A stretch of DNA of 64,000 nucleotides from JAKFDI01 sp036676235 (GTDB lineage: Bacteria > Pseudomonadota > Gammaproteobacteria > Burkholderiales > Burkholderiaceae_C), in the NCBI GenBank assembly GCA_036676235.1, contig JAKFDI010000014.1, positions 76,441 to 140,440 of the forward strand. The letters are read 5' to 3'. Position numbers and translations under genes: made by a program. This document shows positions 36,364-45,986 of this stretch, piece by piece. Below the pieces are notes generated by a model that made no database searches, had not been told where the DNA came from, and saw only the letters and a list, made by a program, of their open reading frames with translations. Each line of letters starts with the position of its first letter. The stretch's first letter is position 1.

Positions 36364-37679
36364 ACGCCCCCAGGTCCGGGCCAAGCCCGGCCCGCCCCCC
36401 GCGGGGGTCAAGGAAACTTGGGGCGGCCCGACGTTTCCTTGTGAAGCGTGCGGCCCGCTACGCGCTGCAGGCTTCGGCAACGCTGCTCGTGGTGGCGCTT
36501 GCTCTGGCCGCCATGCTGTGGCTCACACTGCGTCCGTCACCGGGCGAATGGCGCTACACGCTGCGCCTCGGGCCGTGGCAGACCGAACTCGGCGCCTTCG
36601 CCACCTGGCGCGTGGCGACGCATCCGCTGGCCCTGCGTCTGCTCGAAGGCCGCGCGCTGCCCACGCCGCTCGGCCGCGTGCAGTTGCAGGCTGGGGCGGC
36701 TGCGGGCGAATGGGTCGCGGTCTGCGCGCCGTGCACGCTGCCCATCGCCGCACTCGGCGAAGTGCCGGTGCGCATCGCACGCGCCGAACTCGGCTTCCAC
36801 CGCCGCGGCCAGGGCGAGATGCGCGGCACCTTCGCGCTCGGCGAGCCGGCCCGCGCGGTGCGCGGGCGCTTCACGCTGCGCATGGAAGCGGCCTCGGCCG
36901 CGCTGCGCTTCCAGGACATCGACACGCCGATGGCCGACGCCTACGCGCTCTTCGACCGGGTGATCCCCGAGCTGCGCTACGCCCGCATCGACGGCCGGCT
37001 GCGCTTGGACGGCAAGCTCACCCTGCCCGCGGGCGAATGGGCGATCGCACCGGTAGTCGAGGGCTTTCGCGTCGCGGGCCTCGGCACCGAGTTGCTGCTC
37101 GATGCCGAGCCGGCGTGCGGGCGCCGCATGGCCGGCGCGAGCTTCGGCCGCTGGCTGCCCAAGGCGGTGATCGCCGCGGAGGACCAGCGCTTCTACGAGC
37201 ACACCGGCTTCGATCTCGCCGAGATCACCGCCGCCTGGTCGCAGCAGCGGCCCGGCGGCGGCAGCACCTTGTCGCAGCAGCTCGCCAAGCTGCTCTTCAC
37301 CGGCGACGCGCCCGGCCACGTGCGCAAGCTGCGCGAACTGCTGTATGCCGTGGAACTCGACCGCACGCTGGGCAAGGCGCGGGTGCTGCATCTGTACCTC
37401 TCGATGGCGCCGTGGGGTCAAGGGCAGTGCGGCGCGCATGCGGCCGCGCTTCACTATCTGCACAAGCCGGCGCGCCGGCTGAACGTCACCGAGGCCGCGT
37501 GGCTGGCGAGCCTGCTGCGCAACCCGGATCGCTCGATCATGCGCATGACACACCAGCAGCGCATCGACGTGGAACGTGTGGGCTGGGTGATCGCGCACCT
37601 GCGACCGATGCGCGCCAGCCGGCGCGAGGCGCTGCGCGAATCGCTGGCGACCTGGGACGCGCCACTGGGCTTCGATTGA
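36360..37679 (+). CDS. GT51 monofunctional peptidoglycan transglycosylase
   Basis: 439 residues from a GTG overlapping the upstream TGA. A membrane helix near 36-56 is followed by about 200 residues of unrecognised extracytoplasmic sequence. The GT51 domain then shows the catalytic EDQRFYEHTGFD (Glu274) and GGSTLSQQLAKLLF motifs. There is no penicillin-binding transpeptidase domain. It polymerises lipid II glycan chains in the periplasm. The N-terminal 27 codons read through a palindromic repeat; a second in-frame GTG at 36441, just after that repeat, is an equally plausible start. Coupling to the exosortase genes suggests that wall synthesis is linked to surface display of the VIT/vWA protein. 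Confidence 0.85.
   Translation: MNAPRSGPSPARPPRGSRKLGAARRFLVKRAARYALQASATLLVVALALAAMLWLTLRPSPGEWRYTLRLGPWQTELGAFATWRVATHPLALRLLEGRALPTPLGRVQLQAGAAAGEWVAVCAPCTLPIAALGEVPVRIARAELGFHRRGQGEMRGTFALGEPARAVRGRFTLRMEAASAALRFQDIDTPMADAYALFDRVIPELRYARIDGRLRLDGKLTLPAGEWAIAPVVEGFRVAGLGTELLLDAEPACGRRMAGASFGRWLPKAVIAAEDQRFYEHTGFDLAEITAAWSQQRPGGGSTLSQQLAKLLFTGDAPGHVRKLRELLYAVELDRTLGKARVLHLYLSMAPWGQGQCGAHAAALHYLHKPARRLNVTEAAWLASLLRNPDRSIMRMTHQQRIDVERVGWVIAHLRPMRASRREALRESLATWDAPLGFD
36376..36440. repeat. palindromic repeat at the transglycosylase 5' end
   Basis: CCGGGC-CAA-GCCCGG (36376-36390), a CCCCC/GGGGG pair around 36396-36407, and arms AAGGAAAC (36410-36417) and GTTTCCTT (36433-36440). It resembles an intergenic repeat but lies inside the reading frame if the GTG at 36360 is used. 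The alternative start GTG at 36441 begins directly after the last arm. Confidence 0.75.
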
Positions 37680-37689
37680 CGGCGGCGCG

Positions 37690-38481
37690 CTACAGGCGCG
37701 GCACCTGCACCGGCAACTGCTCCAGCGCCTCGCCATGCAGCCAAGCACGTGCCAGTTCGGCCACATCGCGGCTTTGCGCCGCCTGCCACACGAGATCGGG
37801 CGGCACGACGCGCGTGCCATGCGGCGCCTGCGCCAGCTGCACCGCCAGCGCCGCCACGAACTGCGCCACCTTGAGCGCGCGCACCGGCCGGTCGCGCTCG
37901 GCCACCATCAAATGCAGCTGCGACAGCATGGCATCGGCCACGCGCTGCAGCACGCTGCCCGATCGCAGCCCTGCCGGCGCCTGCGCCGAACGCACGAAGA
38001 CGAGCTGCTCGAAGCCGAGCGCGGCCACCGCTTGTTCATCAAGATTGGCGAGACCGCGCTTGAGCGCCTCCGGCAGGCTCGCCTGCGTGTGCGGCATGAC
38101 GACGACGAGCCGGCGCACGCCGCGCTCCAGCAGCCAATGCGCCAGCGCGCGCAACTCCTCGGGCTGCGGCCGATAGAAGGCCTGCTCGCGGCCGTTGGCG
38201 TGGCGCTCGCGGTCGAACACCACCAGCGCCGTGTCTTCGCTGCGCTCGTCACTCGAAGGCGCCGTGCCGTAGAGCACGGGCACCAGCGGGCGCAAGGCGG
38301 CGTTCAGCGGCTGCGTGACCAGCACCTCCACCGGCGCGAATCGGCCGCTGGCGAGCAACTGCTCCAGCACCGCGGCGCCCAATGTGCCGGCGCCCCCGGC
38401 AACCAGCACGCTGCGCGCCGGCACGGCTGCTACGGCCGGTGCGGAGCGGCCCGCACGCAGGGCTTCGGTGAGCAGGTTCAT
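37690..38481 (-). CDS. NAD(P)-binding Rossmann-like protein
   Basis: 263 residues. SVLVAGGAGTLGAAVLEQLLASGRF at about 24-48 is a dinucleotide-binding loop of the NAD(P)H-binding/extended-SDR type. No YxxxK catalytic motif is seen, so enzymatic activity is uncertain. Similar proteins are annotated as NAD-dependent epimerase-like or nucleoside-diphosphate-sugar epimerases. The long antisense open frame upstream of 38481 is the shadow of lemA and the TPM genes; MNLLTEALRAG at 38481 is the sensible start. It converges with the transglycosylase (10-base gap) and is divergent from lemA. Confidence 0.75.
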   Translation of the reverse strand: MNLLTEALRAGRSAPAVAAVPARSVLVAGGAGTLGAAVLEQLLASGRFAPVEVLVTQPLNAALRPLVPVLYGTAPSSDERSEDTALVVFDRERHANGREQAFYRPQPEELRALAHWLLERGVRRLVVVMPHTQASLPEALKRGLANLDEQAVAALGFEQLVFVRSAQAPAGLRSGSVLQRVADAMLSQLHLMVAERDRPVRALKVAQFVAALAVQLAQAPHGTRVVPPDLVWQAAQSRDVAELARAWLHGEALEQLPVQVPRL

Positions 38482-38586
38482 CAACCCAGTATCGCGGCCC
38501 ACATCCCCATCGCGCTGCGGGCACGCGGCCTGCTGCCGATGCAGGGGGTTAGCATGGCCCCGATCGATTCCTCTCGGAGACAACAG

Positions 38587-39201
38587 ATGATTCAACGACT
38601 GTGGCTGGCCGCCCTGGCCCTCGTCGCGACGCTCGGCCTCTCGGGCTGCGGCTACAACGACTTCCAGCGCCTGGACGAACAGGTCAAGGCCAGTTGGTCG
38701 GAAGTGCTGAACCAGTACCAGCGCCGCGCCGACCTGATCCCCAACGTGGTGGCTACCGTCAAGGGTGAGGCCAACTTCGAGCAGGAAACGCTCACGCGCG
38801 TGATCGAGGCACGCTCCAAGGCGACGAGCATCCAGGCCACGCCGGAGCTGATCAACGACCCGGCCGCCTTCAACAAATTTCAGCAAGCGCAGGGCGAACT
38901 CAGCGGCGCACTCAGCCGATTGATGGTGGTGAGCGAACGCTACCCGGACCTGAAGGCCAACAAGGGCTTCCAGGACCTGCGCATCCAGCTCGAAGGCACC
39001 GAGAACCGCATCACCGTGGCGCGCAACAACTACATCCAGGCGGTGGGCGAATACAACGTGCTCGCGCGCAGCTTCCCGAGCAACCTGACGGCGATGGTCT
39101 TCAACTACGAGCCGAAGCCGCAGTTCACGGTTGACAACGAAGCCGCGATTTCGGCGCCGCCGACGGTGAACTTCGGGACGCCGGCCTCGGCGCCGCGATA
39201 G
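38587..39201 (+). CDS. lemA: LemA family lipoprotein
   Basis: 204 residues. A signal sequence ends in the lipobox LSGC (Cys21), followed by the LemA core: QVKASWSEVLNQYQRRADLIPNVVATVKG, a long helical region, and ARNNYIQAVGEYNVLARSFPSN. The ATG at 38587 is preceded by CGGAGA. LemA proteins are predicted four-helix membrane-attached proteins of poorly known role and usually stand beside TPM-domain genes, as here. First gene of a same-strand run that continues to the FecR gene at 43873. Confidence 0.92.
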   Translation: MIQRLWLAALALVATLGLSGCGYNDFQRLDEQVKASWSEVLNQYQRRADLIPNVVATVKGEANFEQETLTRVIEARSKATSIQATPELINDPAAFNKFQQAQGELSGALSRLMVVSERYPDLKANKGFQDLRIQLEGTENRITVARNNYIQAVGEYNVLARSFPSNLTAMVFNYEPKPQFTVDNEAAISAPPTVNFGTPASAPR

Positions 39202-39222
39202 AGCGGCCGGGGCAACGCACGG

Positions 39223-40167
39223 ATGCAGCTTCACCTGACCACACCGCACCGGTTGCTGCGCGCCGCCCTGCGAATCGGCGCGTTGGGTCTCGCCTGGGCG
39301 CTCACGTTCGGCATCGCGTTCGCGCAGGACGTGCTGCCCGTGCCCGAGCTGACGGCGCGCGTGATCGACCAGACAGCCACGCTCACCGAGCCGCAGCGCA
39401 GCGCGCTCGACGCCAAGCTCGCGGCACTCGAGCAGCAGACGGGCGCACAGCTCGTGGTGCTGATGGTGCCGAGCACCGCGCCCGAAGACATCGCCGCCTA
39501 TGCGCACCGGGTGGCCGACACCTGGAAGATCGGCCGCCGGGAGGTGGGCGACGGGCTGCTGCTCGTCGTCGCCAAGAACGACCGGCGCGTGCGCATCGAG
39601 GTAGCGAGGACCCTGGAAGGCGCGATCCCCGACCTGATGGCGTTTCGGATCATCGACGAGCACATCACGCCGGCCTTTCGTGCGGGTGACTACGCCGGCG
39701 GCCTGAATGCGGCGGTCGATGCGCTCTCGGCGCTGGTGAAGGGCGAGAACCTGCCGCCGCCCAAGGCCGAATCGTCGCGGGGCGGCCGGTCGGGTCTGCC
39801 GCTCGATGCGCTGATGATGTTCTTCTTCATCGGCGTGCCGGTCATCGGCGGTCTGCTCACTGCCGTCTTCGGGCGCAAGCTGGGCTCGCTGGCCACCGCC
39901 GGCGCGGCGGGCGGCATCGGCTGGTGGCTGTCTGCGAGCCTGCTGGCGGCGGGAGCGGCCGGGTTGGTGGCACTGGTGCTGGTGGGCGTGATGGGCGTGG
40001 GCGCCGCGCGGCGCGGCGGGCGGGGCGGGCTCGGGGGGCTGGGCGCCGGCGCGGTGATCTGGGGCGGCGGCGGCGGCTTTGGCGGCGGCGGTGGTGGTTT
40101 CGGCGGCGGCTTCGGCTCCGGGGGTGGCGGAAGTTTCGGTGGCGGCGGTGCCTCCGGCGGCTGGTAG
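39223..40167 (+). CDS. TPM-domain membrane protein with Gly-rich tail
   Basis: 314 residues. A signal peptide (to about 34) is followed by a TPM domain (RVIDQTATLTEPQRSALDAKLAALEQQTGAQLVVLMV to about 160). Two or three membrane helices follow (FFFIGVPVIGGLLTAVFG, and 239-262), then a C-terminal tail made almost entirely of Gly with Phe and Ser. This is the standard TPM (Psb32/YgcG-type) architecture. The TPM fold is implicated in membrane-protein quality control and photosystem repair in plants; bacterial function is unclear. It starts 21 bases after lemA and is 10 bases before a second TPM gene. Confidence 0.9.
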   Translation: MQLHLTTPHRLLRAALRIGALGLAWALTFGIAFAQDVLPVPELTARVIDQTATLTEPQRSALDAKLAALEQQTGAQLVVLMVPSTAPEDIAAYAHRVADTWKIGRREVGDGLLLVVAKNDRRVRIEVARTLEGAIPDLMAFRIIDEHITPAFRAGDYAGGLNAAVDALSALVKGENLPPPKAESSRGGRSGLPLDALMMFFFIGVPVIGGLLTAVFGRKLGSLATAGAAGGIGWWLSASLLAAGAAGLVALVLVGVMGVGAARRGGRGGLGGLGAGAVIWGGGGGFGGGGGGFGGGFGSGGGGSFGGGGASGGW

Positions 40168-40177
40168 GAACATCACG

Positions 40178-40684
40178 ATGAACCGTTTGCTGCGCATCCT
40201 CAAACACCGCTGGCTCGACGAAACCGACACCCAGCGCGCGCTCGGCAAGGGCGCGCTCGAACGCATCGAGGCACGGGTTGCCGCGAGCGAGAAACACCAC
40301 CGCGGCGAGATCCGCGTCTGCGTGGAAGCCGGCCTGCCGCTGTCCTACCTGTGGCGCGATGCGACCGTGCACGAACGCGCCGTCGCCATGTTCGGCAAGC
40401 TGGGCGTGTGGGACACCGAAGACAACGCCGGCGTACTGATCTACCTGCTGCTGGCCGAACACCGCATCGAGCTGGTCGCCGACCGCGGACTCGCGCGCCA
40501 CGTGAACCATGAGAAATGGCAGGCGCTGGTCGACGAGATGTCGACGCATTTCCGCGCTGGGCGCTTCGAGGAAGGCCTGAACCTCGCCATCGAGCGTGTC
40601 GACCGGCTGCTGGTGCAGCACTTCCCCGCGGTGGCCGGCGAGCACAATCCGAACGAACTGCCGAACGCGCCGGTGCTCGGCTGA
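40178..40684 (+). CDS. second TPM-domain protein
   Basis: 168 residues without a signal peptide or membrane segment. The region HHRGEIRVCVEAGLPLSYLWRDATVHERAVAMFGKLGVWDTEDNAGVLIYLLLAEHRIELVADRGL is a TPM domain; this shorter form follows the longer TPM gene in many proteobacteria. The start at 40178 follows GTAGGAACATCACG. It is probably the cytoplasmic or membrane-peripheral partner of the preceding protein. Third gene of the lemA operon. Confidence 0.85.
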   Translation: MNRLLRILKHRWLDETDTQRALGKGALERIEARVAASEKHHRGEIRVCVEAGLPLSYLWRDATVHERAVAMFGKLGVWDTEDNAGVLIYLLLAEHRIELVADRGLARHVNHEKWQALVDEMSTHFRAGRFEEGLNLAIERVDRLLVQHFPAVAGEHNPNELPNAPVLG

Positions 40685-40726
40685 CGCGCTGCCGCTCGCG
40701 GCGGCCCTCTTTCTCCGGAGATCCGC

Positions 40727-41275
40727 ATGCGCGCACGCCTTCTCTTTCCGTTCCTTCTCCCGTTCCTGCTTGCCACGGCCCTGAGCGTGCAAGCCCAGGA
40801 CGCACCGCCCATCAAGCCCGGCCTGTGGCAGGTGAAGAACGACATGCGCATGCCCGACGGCAGCCCCATGCCCGACATGCGCGAGCACCTGAAGAAGCTG
40901 CCGCCGGACATGCGCCGGCAGATGGAGGCGCGCATGAAGCAGCAGGGCGTCGACCTGAGCGGCGGCCTGGGCAATATGAAGGTCTGCCTGAGCAAACAAT
41001 CGCTGGAGCAGAACAACTGGCAGGGCCAGCAGGGCAACTGCAAGACCGAGGTCTTGAGCCGCAGCGCGACCACCTGGAAATGGCGCTCGATCTGCACCGA
41101 TCCGCAGGCCCAGATCGACGGCGAAGCTGTTTTCGCGAGCCCTGAGGCCTACACCATGAAGACGGTGATGACGCGCACGGCCGACGGCCAGACGCGGACC
41201 GCGCGCATGACGACCGAATCGAAGTGGCTGGGCAGCGACTGCGGCGACCTGAAGCCGATGGCACCGCGGCGCTGA
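40727..41275 (+). CDS. DUF3617-like secreted protein
   Basis: 182 residues with a signal peptide (LLFPFLLPFLLATALSVQAQD). The mature part begins PPIKPGLWQVKNDM, the usual start of DUF3617 proteins, and has three cysteines (VCLSKQ, NCKTEV, ICTD) plus DCGDL near the end. A Met/Pro-rich segment (RMPDGSPMPDMREH) follows the start. Function unknown; the domain is periplasmic. CGGAGA precedes the ATG. It is 42 bases after the second TPM gene and 58 before the TIR-CHASE2 gene. Confidence 0.8.
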   Translation: MRARLLFPFLLPFLLATALSVQAQDAPPIKPGLWQVKNDMRMPDGSPMPDMREHLKKLPPDMRRQMEARMKQQGVDLSGGLGNMKVCLSKQSLEQNNWQGQQGNCKTEVLSRSATTWKWRSICTDPQAQIDGEAVFASPEAYTMKTVMTRTADGQTRTARMTTESKWLGSDCGDLKPMAPRR

Positions 41276-41333
41276 TCGCCGCATCGGCCTAGGTCTTGCG
41301 CCTGGGCGAGCAGCAGCTACGCTGCGAATCGCC

Positions 41334-43025
41334 ATGAAGATCTTCATCAGCTATCGGCGCGACGACAGCATCGTCCACGCCCGACTGATCCACAACGAGC
41401 TGGCTGCGCGCTTCGGCGAAGACTCGGTGTTCATGGACATCGACGACATCGACTACGGCCGCGATTTTGCGCAGGCCATAGACCGCCAGCTCGACGATGC
41501 CGACGCCGTGGTGGCGGTGATCGGCCCGCGCTGGAGCGAGCTGCTGCACAGCCGACTGCACGGCGACGACTACGTGCGCCACGAGCTGGCTCGCGCGTTG
41601 GCGCGGGACATCCGCATCGTGCCGGTGCTGGTGGCAAAGGCGCCGCCGCCAGGCGCCGACCTTCCGCCAGACCTGGCACCGCTGCGCACGCTCAACTGCC
41701 TGAACCTGGACGAGCGGGCGCTCAAGCTGCACATCACCGCGCTCGTCGAAACGCTGCAGGGCGAGCCGTTCGAGGACGTGGCGCGGGCGCTGCGTCAGCG
41801 CATTCGCAGCGCCCGGCGCGCGCAGATGGCCGGCGTGGCGGCGGGGCTCGCAATGTTCTTCGCCGCCTCGGTGGCGCTGCTCGAATTCTTCGGCCTCGAC
41901 ACGCGGGTGGCGAGCCTCACGATGTGGCTCGGCGCGCGTCCGCCTGCCGTGGCTGCAGACACCGGCGAGGTGCTGCTGGTCGGCATCGACGAAACCACGG
42001 TGCAGCGCATCGGCCGGCCCTTCGATGCGAGCTGGCGGCGCGAACATGCGCGGCTCATCGAGCGGCTGCAGCAGGCCGGTGCGCGCACGGTCGCCTTCGA
42101 TCTGTTCTTCGAGCGTGCCGGTACGCCCGCCGACGATGCGGCGCTGGAGCGCGCGCTGCGCGCGGCGTCGGGGCACCTGCCGGTGGTGTTTGCGGTGCAC
42201 CGGATGGACGGCGAGCGGCCGCAGCTGCTGCCGCGTTTCTCGCCCTGGGTCGGCTGGGGCATCGCCTGCGCCGCGCAGCGGGTGGGCCATGCGCGCTCGA
42301 TGCTGCTGGCGGTCGAGCGCGCGGATGCGCTGCACCCTTCGCTCGCCCTGGCGGCATTCAGCGGCGGCGGCAAGGTGGAGTCGATCGACACGGCACGCCG
42401 CACGCTGCGGGTTCGCGTGCCGAGGCTCGATCGTTCGCCCGACGTGGACTGGTCGGCGCTGGAGACGATGCGGACGCCGCAGGCGCAGTGCGCGGCGGTG
42501 CAGCGCGGTGATCGCATCGCGCTGCAGCTCTTCGAGCCGGCGTCGCTCGGCATCTGGCGCGAACCGCCGCAGCGCCTTGCCTACGAACGTCTCGTGGGCG
42601 AACCCGATGCCGCGGCGCTGACCCAAGCGCGCGGCAAGGTGGTGCTGGTCGGGCTGCAGTTGCCGGGAACCGATGTGATGTCGGTTGCGGCCGGGCCGCA
42701 GGGCGAGGAGCGTTTTGGGATCGAGCTGATCGCCGAGCAGATCCGCGCGATCGAACGCGGTGATGTGATTCGCCCTGCCGGCTGGGCGTTGCACATGGCC
42801 GTCATGCTGGGGCTGGGTCTTGCCGGCGCGTTCGCGCGCCGCCTGGCGGCCGGCCGCAGCCCGTGGGTGCGCCGCGGGCTGGCGGCGGCCTGCGTGCTGG
42901 CGATAGGCGCCGCTGTCGTGGGGGCCTACCGCAGCCAGCAGGTGCTGATCGGCCTGCCCTACGCAGCGGGTGCTTTCCTGATTGCTTGGTGGGCGATGGC
43001 CCGCCTGGAACGAAGGAGTACGTGA
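41334..43025 (+). CDS. TIR-CHASE2 fusion membrane protein
   Basis: 563 residues. Residues 1-145 form a TIR domain of the common bacterial type (MKIFISYRRDDS, VFMDIDDIDYGRDF, AVIGPRWSELL, DYVRHELARAL). Glu84 lies where NADase-type TIR domains have the catalytic Glu, but activity is not proven. A membrane helix (about 165-187) leads to a periplasmic CHASE2 sensor (about 205-475: LLVGIDETTVQRIGRPF), and three C-terminal helices return the end to the cytoplasm. In most CHASE2 proteins the output is a kinase, cyclase or phosphodiesterase; here it is an N-terminal TIR. The FecR-like gene begins one base inside its stop codon. Confidence 0.88.
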   Translation: MKIFISYRRDDSIVHARLIHNELAARFGEDSVFMDIDDIDYGRDFAQAIDRQLDDADAVVAVIGPRWSELLHSRLHGDDYVRHELARALARDIRIVPVLVAKAPPPGADLPPDLAPLRTLNCLNLDERALKLHITALVETLQGEPFEDVARALRQRIRSARRAQMAGVAAGLAMFFAASVALLEFFGLDTRVASLTMWLGARPPAVAADTGEVLLVGIDETTVQRIGRPFDASWRREHARLIERLQQAGARTVAFDLFFERAGTPADDAALERALRAASGHLPVVFAVHRMDGERPQLLPRFSPWVGWGIACAAQRVGHARSMLLAVERADALHPSLALAAFSGGGKVESIDTARRTLRVRVPRLDRSPDVDWSALETMRTPQAQCAAVQRGDRIALQLFEPASLGIWREPPQRLAYERLVGEPDAAALTQARGKVVLVGLQLPGTDVMSVAAGPQGEERFGIELIAEQIRAIERGDVIRPAGWALHMAVMLGLGLAGAFARRLAAGRSPWVRRGLAAACVLAIGAAVVGAYRSQQVLIGLPYAAGAFLIAWWAMARLERRST

Positions 43026-43873
43026 TGGACATCCGAACCGATGCCACGGCAGGGTCGACGCATGAAGTCGCGGGCGCTGGTGCCAAGCGGCTGTTGCGTC
43101 TCGTGCTGATCCTCGCCAGCGCCGTCCTCGCCGCCGCCTGCGCCACGAAACCGACGGCCGTCACCCTGGACGGCGTGGTGGTCGAAGGCGGCGGCCTCGC
43201 GGGTGCAGACGCACGCGGTCTGGTGCGCGTGGTGCGAGGGAGCACGGTCATCGACAACCGCACGCGCATGACGCTGCAAAGCGGCGACGAAATCATCACC
43301 GGGCCCTCGGCCTACGCGGTGATCCGCTACCCGTCAGGCACCGAAGTCTTCATGCGGCCGAACACGCGCGGGCGCATCGGCTCGTTCACCGACGTGGTGG
43401 GCGAAGTGTTCGCGAAGATCCGCGGCGTCTTCGCCGTGCAGTCCGCCCTGGTTCGGGCCGGCGCCGACGGCACGGCCTATCTGGTGCGCGTCCAGCCTTC
43501 AGGCGAGGCCACGGTGATCGTGTTCGACGGGCAGGTGAACATGTCCTCGCTCACCGGCGCGTGGGCGCCGTATCGCCTGCCCACGGGAATGGCGACCGTG
43601 ACGCGTCCGCAGTCAGCGCCGCGGCAGATGGCCGCCTCGCAGGAGGAACTGCTGCGCGCACGCGGCTGGGTGGAGCGGCTGGAAGCCCTGGTGCCCGAAC
43701 AGCGCGCCATCAGCAAGGGCAAGACGGCCGCGGCGCTCGCCATCGGCGGCCTGATCGCCATCATCATCGGCAACCGCTCGGACGACGATGACGATCGCGT
43801 ACGAGGTGCCGACACCGAGGGCAAGCCGCCCTACTCACGCGACCCGGTGCCGGATCGCACCCAACGGCGCTGA
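43025..43873 (+). CDS. FecR-domain lipoprotein
   Basis: 282 residues. After a short cytoplasmic stretch, a hydrophobic segment (LVLILASAVLAAAC) ends in a lipobox LAAAC (Cys40). A FecR domain follows (about 55-175: TRMTLQSGDEIITGPSAYAVIRYPSGTEVFM, with the usual G-D...TG...S-A order). Near the C-terminus is a second hydrophobic segment (AALAIGGLIAIIIG) and an acidic DDDDD tail. FecR-domain proteins often sit beside CHASE2 proteins. The TGATG overlap with the upstream stop implies coupled translation. It is not the TonB-linked FecR of iron uptake: no sigma factor or receptor is near. Confidence 0.82.
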   Translation: MDIRTDATAGSTHEVAGAGAKRLLRLVLILASAVLAAACATKPTAVTLDGVVVEGGGLAGADARGLVRVVRGSTVIDNRTRMTLQSGDEIITGPSAYAVIRYPSGTEVFMRPNTRGRIGSFTDVVGEVFAKIRGVFAVQSALVRAGADGTAYLVRVQPSGEATVIVFDGQVNMSSLTGAWAPYRLPTGMATVTRPQSAPRQMAASQEELLRARGWVERLEALVPEQRAISKGKTAAALAIGGLIAIIIGNRSDDDDDRVRGADTEGKPPYSRDPVPDRTQRR

Positions 43874-43909
43874 TCGGTCGGCCGCGCGGCTGGCCGAACG
43901 CCAAAGAGA

Positions 43910-43929
43910 AGGCCGCCCGGAGGCGGCCT
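43910..43929. terminator. hairpin between atpC and the FecR gene
   Basis: AGGCCGCC (43910-43917), a CGGA loop, and GGCGGCCT (43922-43929) form a perfect eight-base stem between convergent genes. On the minus strand the stem is followed by TTCTCTTT, so it fits best as the terminator of the ATP synthase operon. On the plus strand there is no T-run. Confidence 0.7.
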
Positions 43930-43982
43930 GCTGTTGCGTCTTGGCGGTGGCGCCTGTTTCGCGCCGCAGCCCGGTTGACGCG

Positions 43983-44399
43983 CTACTTGCGGCGGAACCT
44001 GCGCAGCGCCGCGATCTGCGCCGCCATGGCGGCGAATTCGCTCTGCGCCGCGGCGAAGTCGATGTCGCTCTTGGCGTTCTTCATCGCTTCTTCGGCCAGT
44101 GCCTTCGCCTCGTTGGCCTTGGCCTCGTCGAGGTCGGAGCCGCGGATTGCGGTGTCGGCAAGCACGGTCACCGTGCCCGGCTGCACTTCCAGAATGCCGC
44201 CGGCCACGAAGACGAATTCTTCCTCGCCGGTGTCGGCACGCTCGATGCGCACGGCGCCGGGGCGGATGCGGGTGATCAGCGGCGTGTGGCGCGGCAGGAT
44301 GCCGAGCTCGCCGTTCTCACCCGGCAGCGCGACGAACTTCGCCTCGCCCGAGAAGATGGACTCCTCGGCGCTGACGACTTCGACGTGAATGGTTGCCAT
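43983..44399 (-). CDS. atpC: ATP synthase F1 epsilon subunit
   Basis: 138 residues. The N-terminal beta-sandwich MATIHVEVVSAEESIFSGEAKFVALPGENGELGILPRHTPLI is characteristic, and the C-terminal helical hairpin (about 88-138) is Ala/Glu-rich. Epsilon links the gamma shaft to the c-ring and inhibits ATP hydrolysis. It is the last gene of the operon, but 140 bases separate it from atpD, most of it a three-hairpin repeat, which is unusual for this conserved junction. Confidence 0.97.
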   Translation of the reverse strand: MATIHVEVVSAEESIFSGEAKFVALPGENGELGILPRHTPLITRIRPGAVRIERADTGEEEFVFVAGGILEVQPGTVTVLADTAIRGSDLDEAKANEAKALAEEAMKNAKSDIDFAAAQSEFAAMAAQIAALRRFRRK

Positions 44400-44451
44400 A
44401 TGTCAGTTCTCCATGGCGCCGCAGCACCAGCGTCGGCGTGCCAGCGCGTCG

Positions 44452-44539
44452 CTATCAAGCAGCCGCCGCGGATCCGGCTTCGCCGGTCCGCCAGCGGCGC
44501 CCCCCTGGGGGGGAGCGCCGAAGGCGCAACGGGGGGGGG
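44452..44539. repeat. three-hairpin element, copy 5 (between atpD and atpC)
   Basis: The element touches the atpD stop codon. It contains the GGATCCGGC/GCCGGTCC hairpin, a CCCCCC/GGGGGG hairpin, GCGCC-GAA-GGCGC and a run of nine G. The second stem again differs in sequence from other copies while remaining paired. It interrupts the atp operon, so it may reduce atpC expression or stabilise the atpD 3' end. Confidence 0.85.
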
Positions 44540-45952
<1,413 letters not shown>

Positions 45953-45986
45953 GTCGATTTCCTTGAACAGTATTTCGGGTGCGAGA

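Noticed and set aside
38482..40266. Upstream extension of the Rossmann-protein frame through lemA and the TPM genes
   Set aside because: The extension is low-complexity antisense sequence; lemA and TPM on the plus strand are clear, and MNLLTEALRAG at 38481 is a natural start.
43025..43873. Ferric citrate-type FecR regulator
   Set aside because: There is no FecI-type sigma factor or TonB receptor beside it. The lipobox and the CHASE2 neighbour point to the FecR-domain lipoprotein class.
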